Both the position numbers and the translations under genes were made by a program. The notes beneath the pieces are model-generated. The model was not told the DNA's origin and did not search any database. It saw only the letters and a list, made by a program, of their open reading frames with translations. Below are positions 1-12,119 of a stretch of DNA of 64,000 nt, piece after piece. Every line of letters starts with the position of its first letter. The first letter of the stretch is position 1. Source of the DNA: Leminorella grimontii ATCC 33999 = DSM 5078 (GTDB lineage Bacteria; Pseudomonadota; Gammaproteobacteria; Enterobacterales; Enterobacteriaceae); NCBI RefSeq assembly GCF_000439085.1, contig NZ_AUUA01000002.1:1-64000 (forward strand). The letters are read 5' to 3'.

Positions 1-800
<800 letters not shown>

Positions 801-807
801 TTACACT

Positions 808-827
808 GCCCCCTTTAAAAAGGGGGC
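808..827 (-). other. Hairpin in the fusA-tuf gap
   Basis: A perfect inverted repeat GCCCCCTTT / AAAGGGGGC with a 2-base centre sits between the fusA stop and the tuf ribosome-binding region. No T-run follows it in the tuf direction. It is therefore more likely an mRNA processing or attenuation structure than a full terminator. Structure seen directly; role inferred. Confidence 0.55.
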
Positions 828-855
828 GGAATATACATTTAATACTCGTTAAGGC

Positions 856-2964
856 TTACTTAGCCTTGCGAGATTCGATAATTGCGGTAGCAACGTTATT
901 CGGTGCTTCGCTGTACTTCAGGAACTCCATGGAGTATGAAGCGCGACCCTGAGTTTGTGAACGCAGGTCGGTAGCATAACCAAACATTTCGGACAGTGGA
1001 ACCTGTGCGCGAACGGTTTTACCGGTTGCGGTATCTTCCATACCATCGATCATGCCGCGGCGACGGTTCAGGTCACCGATAACATCACCCATGTAGTCTT
1101 CCGGAGTCTCAACTTCAACCTTCATGATAGGCTCAAGCAGAACCGGCTTCGCCTTCATAAAGCCTTCTTTAAAGGCAATTGACGCGGCCAGTTTAAACGC
1201 CAGTTCAGAAGAGTCGACGTCATGGTAAGAACCATAGTGCAGACGCACCTTGATATCAACTACCGGATAGCCAGCTAACGGACCAGACTTAAGCTGTTCC
1301 CGAATGCCTTTGTCAACGGCAGGGATAAATTCGCCAGGAATGACGCCGCCCTTGATGTCGTTGACAAATTCGTAACCCACGCCGCCTGGTTCCAGCGGAG
1401 ACATGTCGATAACGACATCACCGTACTGACCGCGACCACCTGACTGCTTGGCGTGCTTACCTTGAACATCCGTCACCGTCTGGCGGATAGTTTCACGATA
1501 GGCAACCTGAGGCTTACCGACGTTAGCTTCTACGTTGAACTCGCGACGCATACGGTCGACGATGATGTCCAGGTGAAGCTCGCCCATACCGGAAATGATG
1601 GTCTGGCCTGACTCTTCGTCAGTTTGAACGCGGAAAGACGGGTCTTCCTGAGCCAGACGGCCCAGAGCGATGCCCATTTTTTCCTGGTCGACCTTGGTTT
1701 TCGGCTCAACGGCTACAGCGATAACCGGCTCAGGGAACTCCATGCGTTCCAGGATAATCGGTTTAGCTTGGTCACACAGGGTGTCACCCGTAGTTACGTC
1801 TTTCAGACCGATCGCTGCGGCGATGTCGCCGGCGCGAACTTCTTTAATTTCTTCACGCTTGTTGGCGTGCATCTGAACGATACGGCCAAAGCGTTCTCTC
1901 TTGTCCTTCACTGCGTTCAGAACGGTATCGCCTGAGTTAACCACGCCGGAATAAACGCGGAAGAACGTCAGGTTGCCCACGAACGGGTCTGTCGCGATTT
2001 TAAACGCCAGCGCAGCAAACGGCTCGTCATCGCTAGGATGACGTTCGTCGTGCGTTTCACCGTCGGTTTGAACGCCGTTGATAGCAGGAACGTCAGTCGG
2101 CGCCGGCAGGTATTCGATAACCGCATCCAGCATCGCCTGAACGCCTTTGTTTTTGAACGCAGAACCACAGGTAACCAGAATGATTTCATTGTTCAAAACG
2201 CGTTGACGCAGCGCTTTCTTGATCTCTTCTTCAGTCAGCTCTTCGCCGCCCAAATACTTGTCCATCAGGTCTTCTGATGCCTCAGCCGCAGACTCGACCA
2301 GATTTTGACGCCATTCTTCGGCAAGCGCCTGCATTCCGGCAGGAACATCTTCGTATTCGAAGGTTACGCCCTGATCGGCGTCATTCCAGTTGATGGCCTT
2401 CATTTTGATCAGGTCAACAACGCCGGTAAAGTTGTCTTCAGCGCCGATAGGCAGCTGAATTGGCACTGCGTTAGCAGCCAGACGAGTTTTCAACTGCTCA
2501 ACTACGCGCAGGAAGTTAGCACCCATGCGGTCCATTTTGTTAACGAACGCGATGCGTGGAACTTTATATTTGTTAGCCTGACGCCAAACGGTTTCAGACT
2601 GAGGCTGAACGCCGCCGACGGCACAATAAACCATGACAGCGCCGTCAAGCACGCGCATAGAGCGCTCTACTTCGATGGTGAAGTCAACGTGCCCCGGGGT
2701 GTCGATGATGTTGACGCGGTGCGCTTCAAACTGCTTAGCCATACCGGACCAGAATGCGGTAGTCGCAGCTGAGGTGATGGTGATACCACGCTCCTGCTCC
2801 TGTTCCATCCAGTCCATCGTCGCAGCGCCGTCGTGAACTTCACCGATCTTATGGTTTACACCGGTGTAAAACAGAATACGCTCTGTAGTCGTTGTTTTAC
2901 CGGCGTCAATGTGAGCACTGATACCGATATTACGGTAACGCTCAATAGGGGTTGTACGAGCCAT
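856..2964 (-). CDS. fusA: Elongation factor G
   Basis: EF-G is the translocation GTPase that moves tRNA and mRNA through the ribosome and helps recycle it. The protein has 702 residues, close to the 704 of E. coli. The G1 loop AHIDAGKT is at residues 17-24, followed by DTPGHVDF (G3, about 88) and NKMD (G4, about 142), then the standard domains II-V. It lies between rpsG and tuf in the usual str order on one strand. No truncation or substitution of GTP-binding motifs is visible. Confidence 0.98.
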   Translation of the reverse strand: MARTTPIERYRNIGISAHIDAGKTTTTERILFYTGVNHKIGEVHDGAATMDWMEQEQERGITITSAATTAFWSGMAKQFEAHRVNIIDTPGHVDFTIEVERSMRVLDGAVMVYCAVGGVQPQSETVWRQANKYKVPRIAFVNKMDRMGANFLRVVEQLKTRLAANAVPIQLPIGAEDNFTGVVDLIKMKAINWNDADQGVTFEYEDVPAGMQALAEEWRQNLVESAAEASEDLMDKYLGGEELTEEEIKKALRQRVLNNEIILVTCGSAFKNKGVQAMLDAVIEYLPAPTDVPAINGVQTDGETHDERHPSDDEPFAALAFKIATDPFVGNLTFFRVYSGVVNSGDTVLNAVKDKRERFGRIVQMHANKREEIKEVRAGDIAAAIGLKDVTTGDTLCDQAKPIILERMEFPEPVIAVAVEPKTKVDQEKMGIALGRLAQEDPSFRVQTDEESGQTIISGMGELHLDIIVDRMRREFNVEANVGKPQVAYRETIRQTVTDVQGKHAKQSGGRGQYGDVVIDMSPLEPGGVGYEFVNDIKGGVIPGEFIPAVDKGIREQLKSGPLAGYPVVDIKVRLHYGSYHDVDSSELAFKLAASIAFKEGFMKAKPVLLEPIMKVEVETPEDYMGDVIGDLNRRRGMIDGMEDTATGKTVRAQVPLSEMFGYATDLRSQTQGRASYSMEFLKYSEAPNNVATAIIESRKAK

Positions 2965-3057
2965 TTTATTCCTCGATTACTAGGTCGTTCTTCAGATAAC
3001 CCATGCGGGTCACGTAAAAAGCGCCCGCATGATGATTAGCATGACTATCGGGAAAAA

Positions 3058-4108
<1,051 letters not shown>

Positions 4109-4165
4109 GAAATATACAGCTATCAGAGCAGATGAAAGGAATAATTGACGCGCATGGCCAACGCT

Positions 4166-4453
4166 CTACCACGCCATTTGCGAACGATGGGAAACGCTTA
4201 AATCAACAAACCCCGCGAAGTCAACAACGATAACCCCTCCAACAACTCGGGAAAGGAGCCCTCTGGCTTCCAGATCTTCACGCAGCGCGTAAACAACAAC
4301 GCCCTTTTCTATTATCGCCTCAAGACTGGGTGATTTTACGAGCGCGCCAGCCACGCCGTCCTGAATAAAGAGCAGCGCATCGCCGCTGCTAACGGTGCGC
4401 AGCAGGGCTTCGGCATCAACGTGGCTAAAAGAGTGGGAAAGCGTATGCAGCAC
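4166..4453 (-). CDS. tusB: Sulfurtransferase complex subunit TusB
   Basis: TusB is part of the cytoplasmic TusBCD complex that relays persulfide sulfur from TusA to TusE/MnmA for 2-thiolation of tRNA wobble uridine. The protein has 95 residues, the length of the E. coli protein, with the DsrH-like beginning MLHTLSHS. It starts 10 bp after tusC and lies just upstream of the str promoter, as in E. coli. TusB lacks the catalytic cysteine of the complex, as is normal for the family. Confidence 0.93.
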   Translation of the reverse strand: MLHTLSHSFSHVDAEALLRTVSSGDALLFIQDGVAGALVKSPSLEAIIEKGVVVYALREDLEARGLLSRVVGGVIVVDFAGFVDLSVSHRSQMAW

Positions 4454-4463
4454 GAAAAAAACC

Positions 4464-4823
4464 TCAGAAAGTTAATACTACGTCGTAGTCGGCCAGCCTT
4501 TCGGCCATTTCATCACCCGACAGCCGCTCGGCGTCCAATAACAGTTTTTCATCGACACCGATCCCGCGCTCCGCCAGCGACGCTTTACATACGTACAGGC
4601 GGTTGATGTCATAAAGCGCCAGCACGCCGAAGGTAGCAATATAGTTGCGAGAATAAATAAGCTCCGGCTTCTGTTCCGGCAAAAGTTGCAGCACGCCGTC
4701 AGAGAGAAAGAACAGGCCGATATCTTCCGTTAGCGCCGACGTTGCCAGAACCGCGTCCAGCCCTTCACGACCGGAAGCGCTGCCGTGAGGAACCTGAGTA
4801 AATACAAACGCAATTTTTTTCAT
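4464..4823 (-). CDS. tusC: Sulfurtransferase complex subunit TusC
   Basis: TusC (DsrF family) is the second subunit of the TusBCD sulfur relay for s2U modification of tRNA. It has 119 residues starting [20 protein letters not shown], typical of the family. It lies 9 bp after tusD and 10 bp before tusB, so the three are almost certainly cotranscribed and translated together. Confidence 0.93.
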   Translation of the reverse strand: MKKIAFVFTQVPHGSASGREGLDAVLATSALTEDIGLFFLSDGVLQLLPEQKPELIYSRNYIATFGVLALYDINRLYVCKASLAERGIGVDEKLLLDAERLSGDEMAERLADYDVVLTF

Positions 4824-4832
4824 GGGCTCTGC

Positions 4833-5225
4833 TCAAAACTGAATAATGCGATCGGCGGTCAGCATAGCCTGCGCCAGCTCACCCAGCCCGCTAAGCGTAA
4901 AGCCCGGCTGAAGATTGTCCGCCGTTTGGCTTTGCCTTTCGGCTTCCTGCTCATCCATAACCCCACGCCGAAGCGCTGCGGCAACGCAGACGTTCAGCGC
5001 AACGCCGTGCTGCAAGGAGAGCGCGCGCCACGCCCTTACAAGGTCAAACTCATCGCTGGCGGGAGAAACCAGCCGGTTGGCGTTATGCACGCCTTCTTGA
5101 TAAAAAAAGACGCTCTCAAGGCGGTGGCCCTTCTTTATCAGAGCATTGGCGAACTGCCATGCGCTGGTCGCCTGCTGGCTGCCGTAGGCCGGCCCGGTGA
5201 CCAGCAGCGCATAACGTAGGCTCAC
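4833..5225 (-). CDS. tusD: Sulfurtransferase complex subunit TusD
   Basis: TusD (DsrE family) carries the active-site cysteine that accepts sulfur from TusA. Cys80 lies in [11 protein letters not shown], matching the position of the E. coli catalytic cysteine. Length is 130 residues. The start overlaps the yheO stop by 4 bp, indicating translational coupling in a yheO-tusDCB operon. Confidence 0.94.
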   Translation of the reverse strand: MSLRYALLVTGPAYGSQQATSAWQFANALIKKGHRLESVFFYQEGVHNANRLVSPASDEFDLVRAWRALSLQHGVALNVCVAAALRRGVMDEQEAERQSQTADNLQPGFTLSGLGELAQAMLTADRIIQF

Positions 5226-5935
5226 CGCTCTCCCCCGGAAAAATCGCCGTTTTTGAACTGGCGAATATAGAGATAAACCGTATGTTTAGAAATATTCAAA
5301 CGGTCGGCAACCTGATTAATAGAGTCTTTAATATCAAAAATGCCTTTTTCATAGAGGTTCAAAACGATCTGGCGGTTTTTGGCATTGTTAGACACACCGC
5401 GATCGGCGTTAACCTCTTCAATGCTGTGCTCCAGCGTTTGTGCAACCAGATCGTCGACGGAAGAGGCAAAATTGACGTTTGAGTGAACTTCCTGCGTCTG
5501 CGGAGGAATAAAGGTTTGCATAATCTGGGAAAAAGGCACGTCCAGATTCATGTTAATACACAGCAGCCCTATAACCCGACGGTCTTTATTGCGGATCCCT
5601 ATCGTCAGCGACTTCATCAACGAGCCGCTTTTCGCGCGAGTAAAGTAGGCCTTGGACACGCTGGTGTCGTCATGAGACATCGCGTGCAGCATTCTCAACG
5701 CCATATCGGTGATAGGCGAGCCAATTTTACGTCCGGTATGTTCTCCATTCGCAATACGGACAGCCGAACATTTCAGATCCTCCAAAGAATGTAAGACTAT
5801 CTCGCAGTGGGGCCCAATCAGCATCGCCAAACCGTCAACTACAGACTCATAAGAACGTAGAATATCGTGGTCTTCGGGGGTAAAAGGTTTTTCGTCCAGC
5901 GCATCATATTCGCCGGACAGTTGCGAATTTGGCAT
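5222..5935 (-). CDS. yheO: YheO-like PAS/HTH DNA-binding protein
   Basis: The protein has 237 residues: an N-terminal YheO-type PAS-like domain (about 25-135) and a C-terminal helix-turn-helix (about 185-230, containing [20 protein letters not shown]). Members of this family are predicted or shown to be transcription factors; the ligand is unknown to me. It heads the tusDCB operon with a 4-bp overlap. The start at 5935 follows a GAGAAG element. Orthology to E. coli yheO is supported by order and length. Confidence 0.9.
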   Translation of the reverse strand: MPNSQLSGEYDALDEKPFTPEDHDILRSYESVVDGLAMLIGPHCEIVLHSLEDLKCSAVRIANGEHTGRKIGSPITDMALRMLHAMSHDDTSVSKAYFTRAKSGSLMKSLTIGIRNKDRRVIGLLCINMNLDVPFSQIMQTFIPPQTQEVHSNVNFASSVDDLVAQTLEHSIEEVNADRGVSNNAKNRQIVLNLYEKGIFDIKDSINQVADRLNISKHTVYLYIRQFKNGDFSGGER

Positions 5936-6089
5936 TACTCTTCTCCGATACGTTTAGACGGCGTCTTTATAAATTAACGCCCAGGTGTACGCCGTCGCCA
6001 CACTCGTCCTCAGACTGAAAAACCTGGAGACGTAATTCTATTAATCGATGCGGCCTAGTCTAACAAAAAATGTAAGAATTCAATTAACG

Positions 6090-6122
6090 AAAAAACCGCA
6101 GGATTTCTCATGCGGTTTTTTT
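6090..6122 (-). terminator. fkpA terminator
   Basis: The inverted repeat AAAAAACCGCA / TGCGGTTTTTT with a 10-base loop lies 14 bp after the fkpA stop. Both arms carry A/T tracts, so it can also act in the opposite direction. It separates fkpA from yheO. Confidence 0.85.
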
Positions 6123-6135
6123 ATTACAGCGAAGC

Positions 6136-6930
6136 TTATTTGGCGGCTTTATCAGCGCCGGCGGCAGGCTCAGCGGCAACCGGATTCACGTCCAGCAGCT
6201 CAACTTCAAACACCAGCGTAGAATTCACCGGGATGCCGGGAACCATATTCTCGCCATAGGCCAGCGCGGGTGGGATAACCATCGTCATCTTGCCGCCCTT
6301 CTTAATGTACTTCAGGCCTTCGGTCCAGCCTGGGATAACGTTGCCCAGTTGGAACGTTGCCGGCTGGCCGCGGGTATAAGAGTTATCAAACTCGGTACCG
6401 TCAGTCAGCGTACCCTTATAGTTAACCACAACGGTATCACTGTCTTTCAGCGCTTCACCGCTGCCCGCCTTCTCAACTTTATACAGCAGGCCGGACTGGG
6501 TTTTCTTCACGCCCGCTTCTTTCGCATACTTATCGCGATAGACTGCGCCCTTGTCTTCGTTTGCCTTTGCCTCAGCCTTCATTTTGGCGTGCGCTTTTTC
6601 CTTCACGCGGCCTTCAAACGCCTGCAGAACCTGCTCGATATCAGATTCGGACAGCTTGCTCTTACCGTCAAAAGCGTCTTTAAAACCGAGTTGAATCTGC
6701 GCGCGATCGAGCTCAACGCCCAGCTTATCCTGATCTTTCAGAGAGCTGGCCATGTAGGAACCTAAAGACGCGCCTAAAGCGTAGGCCGCTTTGCTGTCTT
6801 CACTTTCAAACTTCGCCGTTGACGCTGCCGCAGCCGGTGCCGCCGGTTTGGCGGGCGCTTCATTGGCCATTGCCCCTGCGGCTAAAGCCATGGAAGCCGT
6901 CAACAGAGTTACTTTAAATAATGATTTCAT
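6136..6930 (-). CDS. fkpA: Periplasmic FKBP-type peptidyl-prolyl isomerase FkpA
   Basis: FkpA is a dimeric periplasmic prolyl isomerase and chaperone. The 264 residues include a signal peptide (residues 1-22, ending AAGAMA), an N-terminal helical dimerisation domain (about 40-140) and a C-terminal FKBP domain (about 146-253). The FKBP active-site set is intact: Tyr171, Phe181, Asp182, Val198-Ile199, Trp202 and Tyr225. An Ala/Pro-rich tail ends the protein. It lies upstream of yheO, as in E. coli. A divergent paralogue is 212 bp upstream on the same strand. In E. coli fkpA belongs to the sigma-E regulon; I could not place a sigma-E promoter here. Confidence 0.96.
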   Translation of the reverse strand: MKSLFKVTLLTASMALAAGAMANEAPAKPAAPAAAASTAKFESEDSKAAYALGASLGSYMASSLKDQDKLGVELDRAQIQLGFKDAFDGKSKLSESDIEQVLQAFEGRVKEKAHAKMKAEAKANEDKGAVYRDKYAKEAGVKKTQSGLLYKVEKAGSGEALKDSDTVVVNYKGTLTDGTEFDNSYTRGQPATFQLGNVIPGWTEGLKYIKKGGKMTMVIPPALAYGENMVPGIPVNSTLVFEVELLDVNPVAAEPAAGADKAAK

Positions 6931-7142
6931 TTTATTCTCCAGTGCTGGAAACGCGTAAAGCCATAATATGAGAAAGACAGCTGCCCTATAGCTTACGTCT
7001 GAACATCGTCAAAGAAAACCTAAATATGCTCTTATTCAATGGTATACGTCAATTTATTCAAAATATCGGCACAGACCATCGCATACGCATTCAAACAGAA
7101 AGGCGCTTGTGCTCAAAACGCAGCGCCGCCCCTCTCTCCTGA

Positions 7143-8189
7143 CTATTTACCTTTACCCGAAGTAACCTGTAATACTTTGATATCAAAAATCAGCGTCGCG
7201 TAAGGAGGGATCCCCGGCTGAGCTCCCTTGGCGCCATATCCCTGTTCAGGCGGGATAACCACCCGAGCTTCACCGCCGCGGCCAGCCAGCTTAATGGCGC
7301 TGCGCAGCGCCGGTATCACGTCAGACACTTTTAATCGAATAGGATTCACCGTTTTTTCAAACACGGTGCCGTTAACCAACGTTCCCGTCAGCTCGACTTC
7401 CACAATGTCGCTGTCGCTAATCGCTGCGCCGCTGCTCTTCTTATCGATACGGTACAGCAGGCCAGAACGGCTTTTCTTAACCCCGTCCTGCCGTTCGAAA
7501 TCGCTCCAGAAGGCCTGTCCCATTTCACGCTCGCGCACGGCCTCCTGCTCGGCTTTAGCCTTGTTCAGCACGTTAACCTGTTCGTCAAACACCGCCATTG
7601 TCTGGCGAACCGCGTTATCATCCATCTTGATATCGTTGCCGAACGTATCCACGATCCCCGCCAGAACGATGTTCGGGTCTAAAGTAATGTGCAGCTTGCG
7701 CTGGTGCGCCATATTTTCCTGCAGATAGCGGGCAAGCGTTACGCCGCTGGCGTAGGCGCGACGCTGCTCTTCGCTGTTTAACGAAAACGTAATCGCGGGA
7801 AGAGGCGAGGTTTTTACTTCAGTGCTTGCCTTGGCATCATCAGCGGAGGCGGTTTTATCAGCATCGCCCGCCGCTGGCGCATTCACCGGCGGCGCTTCCT
7901 TTTTCACGCTCTCTTCTTTAGCGCTTTCTTCTTGCAAACTACCGTCTTTTCCTACAGCCTGCGCCGGAGCGGAGCTTTCAGCCTTATCGTCCGCAGTCGG
8001 AGCGGCCTGTGTCGGCTTTTCCGCTTCCGGAACGGCTACCGCGTCGCTTTCCGGCGCCTGCTGTACTTCAGCAGGAGATGATGCCGCGGCATTCGCCGGG
8101 GCCTGAGCCTCTTCGGCCAATGCGTAGAAAGACGGCGCTATCAGCAAAAGCGCGCCCAACGCGCTTCCCTTTTTATTTAAAAAAGCCAT
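7143..8189 (-). CDS. Divergent exported FkpA paralogue with degenerate FKBP active site and long low-complexity linker
   Basis: The 348 residues start with a likely signal peptide (1-25, ending FYALAEE). A stretch of about 105 residues rich in Ala, Glu, Pro and Lys follows (26-133), then an FkpA-type helical N-domain (137-240) and an FKBP domain (243-342). Aligned by eye to FkpA, three active-site positions are changed: the first Tyr is Leu267, the Asp is Glu278, and the Trp is Leu295. Tyr318 and Phe335 remain. This suggests reduced or absent isomerase activity with a retained chaperone fold. E. coli has no such gene between fkpA and slyX. It may derive from a tandem duplication of fkpA. Function is not known; periplasmic location is inferred from the signal peptide. 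Confidence 0.85.
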   Translation of the reverse strand: MAFLNKKGSALGALLLIAPSFYALAEEAQAPANAAASSPAEVQQAPESDAVAVPEAEKPTQAAPTADDKAESSAPAQAVGKDGSLQEESAKEESVKKEAPPVNAPAAGDADKTASADDAKASTEVKTSPLPAITFSLNSEEQRRAYASGVTLARYLQENMAHQRKLHITLDPNIVLAGIVDTFGNDIKMDDNAVRQTMAVFDEQVNVLNKAKAEQEAVREREMGQAFWSDFERQDGVKKSRSGLLYRIDKKSSGAAISDSDIVEVELTGTLVNGTVFEKTVNPIRLKVSDVIPALRSAIKLAGRGGEARVVIPPEQGYGAKGAQPGIPPYATLIFDIKVLQVTSGKGK

Positions 8190-8348
8190 GTGTCGATCCC
8201 TTGTATTTCATAATGAAATAAAACTTACCCTACCTTCCGCTTCTTCTTCGCGCGAATGATAAGTAAACTCTTGCAAAATACGAACGACCCTACGCGGCGA
8301 TCGCGTTATTCGTTTTGTTCTAAACTACTGCGATCCACCGGAGATAAT

Positions 8349-8573
8349 ATGCAAACGATAGACAACGACCTCTTAGAACGCCTTGAACTGCTCGAAAGCA
8401 AGCAGGCATTTCAGGAAGCGACTATCGACGATCTCAACCAGGCGCTCGTTTTGCAACAGCGTGAAATCCTAAAACTACAGGAACAGCTTAAACTGCTTAG
8501 CGACAAGCTGAAGGCCTCTGCGCCCTCCATGATCGCTTCGCAAGCGGAAGAAACTCCGCCGCCGCATTATTAG
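8349..8573 (+). CDS. slyX: SlyX family coiled-coil protein
   Basis: SlyX is a small conserved protein of unknown function. The start at 8349 gives 74 residues ([17 protein letters not shown]), close to the 72 of E. coli; GGAG lies 6 bp upstream. An in-frame ATG at 8256 would add 31 residues without family support. The middle (about 5-55) has leucine heptads typical of a coiled coil, and the end is Pro/His-rich (PPPHY). As in E. coli it lies on the strand opposite to fkpA and slyD. Confidence 0.9.
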   Translation: MQTIDNDLLERLELLESKQAFQEATIDDLNQALVLQQREILKLQEQLKLLSDKLKASAPSMIASQAEETPPPHY

Positions 8574-8599
8574 CGCCAAATTCGGCGCAATAAGCTAAA

Positions 8600-8630
8600 A
8601 AAATGGCAGCCGTTATAAAGCTGCCATTTT
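8600..8630. terminator. Bidirectional terminator between slyX and slyD
   Basis: AAAATGGCAGC / GCTGCCATTTT forms an 11-bp stem with a 9-base loop between the convergent ends of slyX and slyD. A and T tracts on both arms make it usable from either side. Confidence 0.85.
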
Positions 8631-8644
8631 GCTATTCAAACTGA

Positions 8645-9256
8645 TTAGTGGCTACAGCCGCAACCGCCGTGGCCTTTTCCATGACCGCCGCAGCCGCCTT
8701 CGCCGTGGTCGTGATCGTGGTCATGACCACCGCCGCCGCAGCAACCGCCTTCACCATGACCGCCGCAGCAGCCGCCTTCTTCATGGCCGTGCGCGCCGTG
8801 AACGTGGCCGTGCTCCAGCTCTTCAGCCGTAGCTTCGCGAATGGCGACGACTTCAACGTTGAAGTTCAGGTTTTGGCCTGCCAGCATGTGGTTGCCGTCA
8901 ACCACGACGTGATCGTCTTCTACTTCGGTAATCTCTACCGGCACTGGACCCTGATCGGTGTCCGCCAGAAAGCGCATCCCTACCTGCAGCTCGTCAACGC
9001 CCATAAAGACGTCCTTCGGCACGCGCTGAACCAGCGCTTCGTCGTAGTCGCCGTAAGCTTCGTTTGCGGAAACAAACACGTCAAAACGATCGCCTACGTT
9101 GTGACTTTCCAGCGCCTTTTCCAAACCGGCGATCAGAGAACCATGTCCATGCAGATAATCCAACGGTGCGCTCACCGGAGACTCATCAACCAACACACCG
9201 TCTTCTGTACGAACCTGATAGGCCAGGCTGACCACTAGGTCTTTTGCTACTTTCAT
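8645..9256 (-). CDS. slyD: FKBP-type prolyl isomerase / metallochaperone SlyD
   Basis: SlyD is a cytoplasmic prolyl isomerase and chaperone that also binds nickel and helps hydrogenase maturation. The 203 residues contain an FKBP fold split by the insert-in-flap chaperone domain (about 70-130) and a metal-binding tail (149-203). The tail is made of His, Cys and Gly with repeated EGGCCGG and HDHDHDH blocks, slightly longer than in E. coli (196 residues in total). No yheV gene lies between slyD and kefB, unlike E. coli; the 149-bp gap is too short for it. Confidence 0.95.
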   Translation of the reverse strand: MKVAKDLVVSLAYQVRTEDGVLVDESPVSAPLDYLHGHGSLIAGLEKALESHNVGDRFDVFVSANEAYGDYDEALVQRVPKDVFMGVDELQVGMRFLADTDQGPVPVEITEVEDDHVVVDGNHMLAGQNLNFNVEVVAIREATAEELEHGHVHGAHGHEEGGCCGGHGEGGCCGGGGHDHDHDHGEGGCGGHGKGHGGCGCSH

Positions 9257-9405
9257 GATTTCTCCTACCGTTGATACTCAAATTCCGCTGATTGTAGCTG
9301 AAATCAACGGCGTCCTGTACATATTGAGATAAAAATTTAAGCAACTTTATATTACCGAACGCTACGATGTCGACTTTTGATTAAAAGAATACGAGGCGCC
9401 TCGCC

Positions 9406-11244
9406 TCAATCCAGCGTGTCGCTACGAGACTCCTGCACGTCGTCTTCAAAATCCCAACCTTCGGACAGCTTGCTGTCATGCTGCATTTCACGCTGAAACA
9501 GATTTTCCAGTTCGCGCCGCGCCTCTACGGGACGCGATACCTCCTTCACGTCCCCCTGCCGAAGGGGCATCAGCTCGCGCAGCATGTTCTCATCCAGCCG
9601 CTTAAAATACTGCTGCGCCCGATAGGCCTGATGAGGGTGCATCCCTAAATCAATAAGCGCCTTACGGCCAAGATCCAGCGCGCTGTTAAACGTTTCTCGG
9701 GAAAACAGTTCCACGCCCGCGCTCAGAAGCTCATGCGCTTCGACTCGCCCACGGGCTCGGGCCAGAATGGACAGGTTGGGAAAGTGTTGCTGACAGAGGT
9801 GCACGACCGCCATCGTTTCATCCGGAAAGTCGCTGGCGATAACGATAGCTTTTGCCTTTTCCGCGCCAGCGGCTCGCAGCAGATCCAGTTCGGTGGCGTC
9901 GCCGTAGTAGACCTTATAGCCGTTGCGCCGCAGAATGCTCACCTGACTAATGTCGCGTTCAAGCACCGTCAGGCGGATTTCATTGGCCATCAGAAGGCGA
10001 CCGACAACCTGACCAAAGCGCCCAAATCCCACCACGATGACCTGCGGCTCATCGTCCTCAACGTCCGATTCCGCCTTCTCGCTTTCGGTTCGGTTATAAC
10101 GGCGGGTCAAAATCCGGTCCACCAGCTGCATCAACAGCGGCGTTGTCATCATGGATACGGTGACCACCACCAGCAGCAGCGCGATCTGCTCTGCGTTGAA
10201 AATATTCTGCGCCTTGGCGGCGGCGAACAGAACAAACGCAAACTCTCCCCCCTGGCTCAGTACGGCAGAAAACTGCAGCCGTTCCGAAGGATTGATGCGG
10301 AAAAAGCAGGCCAGCCCAAACAGAACGGCGCCTTTTATTGCCACCAATGCGCAAACCCAGAGAAACACCTGCAGCAGATGGACATAAAGCACGCCCAGGT
10401 TAAGCACCATGCCGACGGAGATAAAGAATAGCCCAAGCAGCAGCCCCTTAAACGGCTCAATCGCCGCCTCCAGTTCGTGCTGATATTCGCTTTCAGCCAG
10501 CAGCACGCCGGCCAAAAAGGTGCCCAGCGCCATAGAAAAGCCGATCGCCTGCATTAGCACCGCCGCCCCCAGCACCACCAGCAGCGCCATCGCGGTAAAC
10601 ACTTCTCTTACGCCGGAAGAGGCCACGTAGCGAAACAGCGGCCGCAGCAGATAGCGACCGGCGACAACCAGGACGACCAGCCCCAAAACTTTGCTTAAGA
10701 CCGCCATCCAGCCCGCGTCGGCGTTCCCCGTTCCGGCCAGGATCGGCACCAGCGCCAACGCCGGCACGACGGCCATATCTTGAAACAGCAGTACGGCAAA
10801 ACCGGACTGACCGCCGTCGCCGCGCATCCCCTTTTCCTTCATTAGCTGTAGCGCCATCGCCGTAGACGACATCGACAGCCCCAGCGCGCCGATAACGGCG
10901 GCGGGAATGCCGAAGCCGGCAAAATGCAGCAGGGCGCAAATCACCGCCGTCGTCACTAAGACCTGCGCCGTTCCCAGGCCGAAAATGGGCTTTCTCATCT
11001 TCCACAGCTTGGCGGGATTCAGCTCTAACCCGATAACGAACAGCAGCAGAACGACGCCCATTTCAGAGAAGTGCAAAATCTCATCGACGTCGTTAATCAA
11101 CCGAAATCCCCAGGGGCCGATGGCAATCCCTGCGATCAAATAGCCGAGCACGGCGCCAATGCCGATTCGACGAGCGACGGGAACGGCCAAAACGGCCACG
11201 GCGAGAAAAATGAGGGCAGCGATAAGCTGTGGTGACGTTTCCAT
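9406..11244 (-). CDS. kefB: Glutathione-regulated potassium-efflux antiporter KefB
   Basis: KefB exchanges potassium for protons across the inner membrane, is held closed by glutathione and is opened by glutathione adducts of electrophiles. The 612 residues comprise a membrane domain of about 12-13 hydrophobic segments (1-380) and a cytoplasmic RCK/TrkA-N domain with the nucleotide loop GFGRFG (about 405-410). E. coli KefB has 601 residues. The ATG directly abuts the kefG TAA, so the two are translationally coupled. Confidence 0.95.
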   Translation of the reverse strand: METSPQLIAALIFLAVAVLAVPVARRIGIGAVLGYLIAGIAIGPWGFRLINDVDEILHFSEMGVVLLLFVIGLELNPAKLWKMRKPIFGLGTAQVLVTTAVICALLHFAGFGIPAAVIGALGLSMSSTAMALQLMKEKGMRGDGGQSGFAVLLFQDMAVVPALALVPILAGTGNADAGWMAVLSKVLGLVVLVVAGRYLLRPLFRYVASSGVREVFTAMALLVVLGAAVLMQAIGFSMALGTFLAGVLLAESEYQHELEAAIEPFKGLLLGLFFISVGMVLNLGVLYVHLLQVFLWVCALVAIKGAVLFGLACFFRINPSERLQFSAVLSQGGEFAFVLFAAAKAQNIFNAEQIALLLVVVTVSMMTTPLLMQLVDRILTRRYNRTESEKAESDVEDDEPQVIVVGFGRFGQVVGRLLMANEIRLTVLERDISQVSILRRNGYKVYYGDATELDLLRAAGAEKAKAIVIASDFPDETMAVVHLCQQHFPNLSILARARGRVEAHELLSAGVELFSRETFNSALDLGRKALIDLGMHPHQAYRAQQYFKRLDENMLRELMPLRQGDVKEVSRPVEARRELENLFQREMQHDSKLSEGWDFEDDVQESRSDTLD

Positions 11245-11799
11245 TTACGCATCGCTCCTTTCCGTAACGGGCTGGCTCAACCATTCAGCATACTGTAGGG
11301 CTAACTGCTGAAGCTCGCTCTCCTCCTGACGCCGGGCGCGGTAGACTATCATCGGCTCAACCCACTCCATGCCGCAGGCCTTCGCCATGATGCGAAACGG
11401 CAGCAGGATCTCATGCAGAGAAAAGCCGACCAAACCATCCGAACGGTAGCTGTTCTCCGCCGCGCCGGCCGTTACCACCAGTCGAAACCGCTTGCCGGAA
11501 AGCTCATTTGCGCCGATGCTGCCGGCAAACTGTAGGTTCAGCACCCGGTCTATCCACTCTTTCATCAGCGCGGGGCAGCTGTAGGTGTGAATAGGGAACT
11601 GAAACACAATGACGTCATGCGTTCGCAGCAACTGCTGCTCACGCTGCACGTTAATAAAAAAATCCGGATAGTGGGCATAGAGATCGCGAAACGTCACGTT
11701 GTCCAAGGTTTTGGCGATCCTCAGCAGCGCACGGTTAGCGACCGAGCTCCTCGGCTCGGGGTGCGCAAACAGGATAAGCGTAGTGGGTAAATTCGACAT
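11245..11799 (-). CDS. kefG: KefG, ancillary quinone oxidoreductase of KefB
   Basis: KefG is the flavodoxin-fold peripheral subunit required for full KefB activity. The start at 11799 gives MSNLPTTLILFAHPEP and 184 residues, as in E. coli; it follows a strong AGGGAGGT element. An upstream ATG at 11823 has no such site. The motifs FAHPE, DLYAHYPDFFI and SCPALMKEWIDRVL are typical of the NQO1/KefF family. It precedes kefB with no gap. Confidence 0.94.
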   Translation of the reverse strand: MSNLPTTLILFAHPEPRSSVANRALLRIAKTLDNVTFRDLYAHYPDFFINVQREQQLLRTHDVIVFQFPIHTYSCPALMKEWIDRVLNLQFAGSIGANELSGKRFRLVVTAGAAENSYRSDGLVGFSLHEILLPFRIMAKACGMEWVEPMIVYRARRQEESELQQLALQYAEWLSQPVTERSDA

Positions 11800-12119
11800 T
11801 TTACCTCCCTGGGCAATCGTCATCGCAAAGGATTTTCGTTACCATACCCGGCAGGAAGCGCTGGCGTTCCAGAAAGCCGACAGGCATACTTGGCCGGCCG
11901 CTGCGTCGGGCTGATAACGCAATTAGTCATGTAATTAGAGTAGCTTGATAAAAGGCTAAACGCCCAGCCGGACGTCATGATATCTGCCGGACCTGCCGGG
12001 TTAAACAACGAATTTTTGAATGACAGCGTCAAAAATCATGTCCAACTTCACCTTTTAGCACGCCGATGACGAAGCGCCTCGTCTTTAACGGGTTATGATA
12101 AAAAACTAAAGCCATCGCT
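11800..12119. other. Divergent kefG/yheS intergenic region (320 bp)
   Basis: No gene is supported here. It must hold the divergent promoters of kefGB and yheS. A TTATGAT sequence at about 12094-12100 could be a -10 element for yheS, but the matching -35 is not clear. Two short minus-strand open frames overlap the area without ribosome-binding sites or recognisable sequence. Confidence 0.5.
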
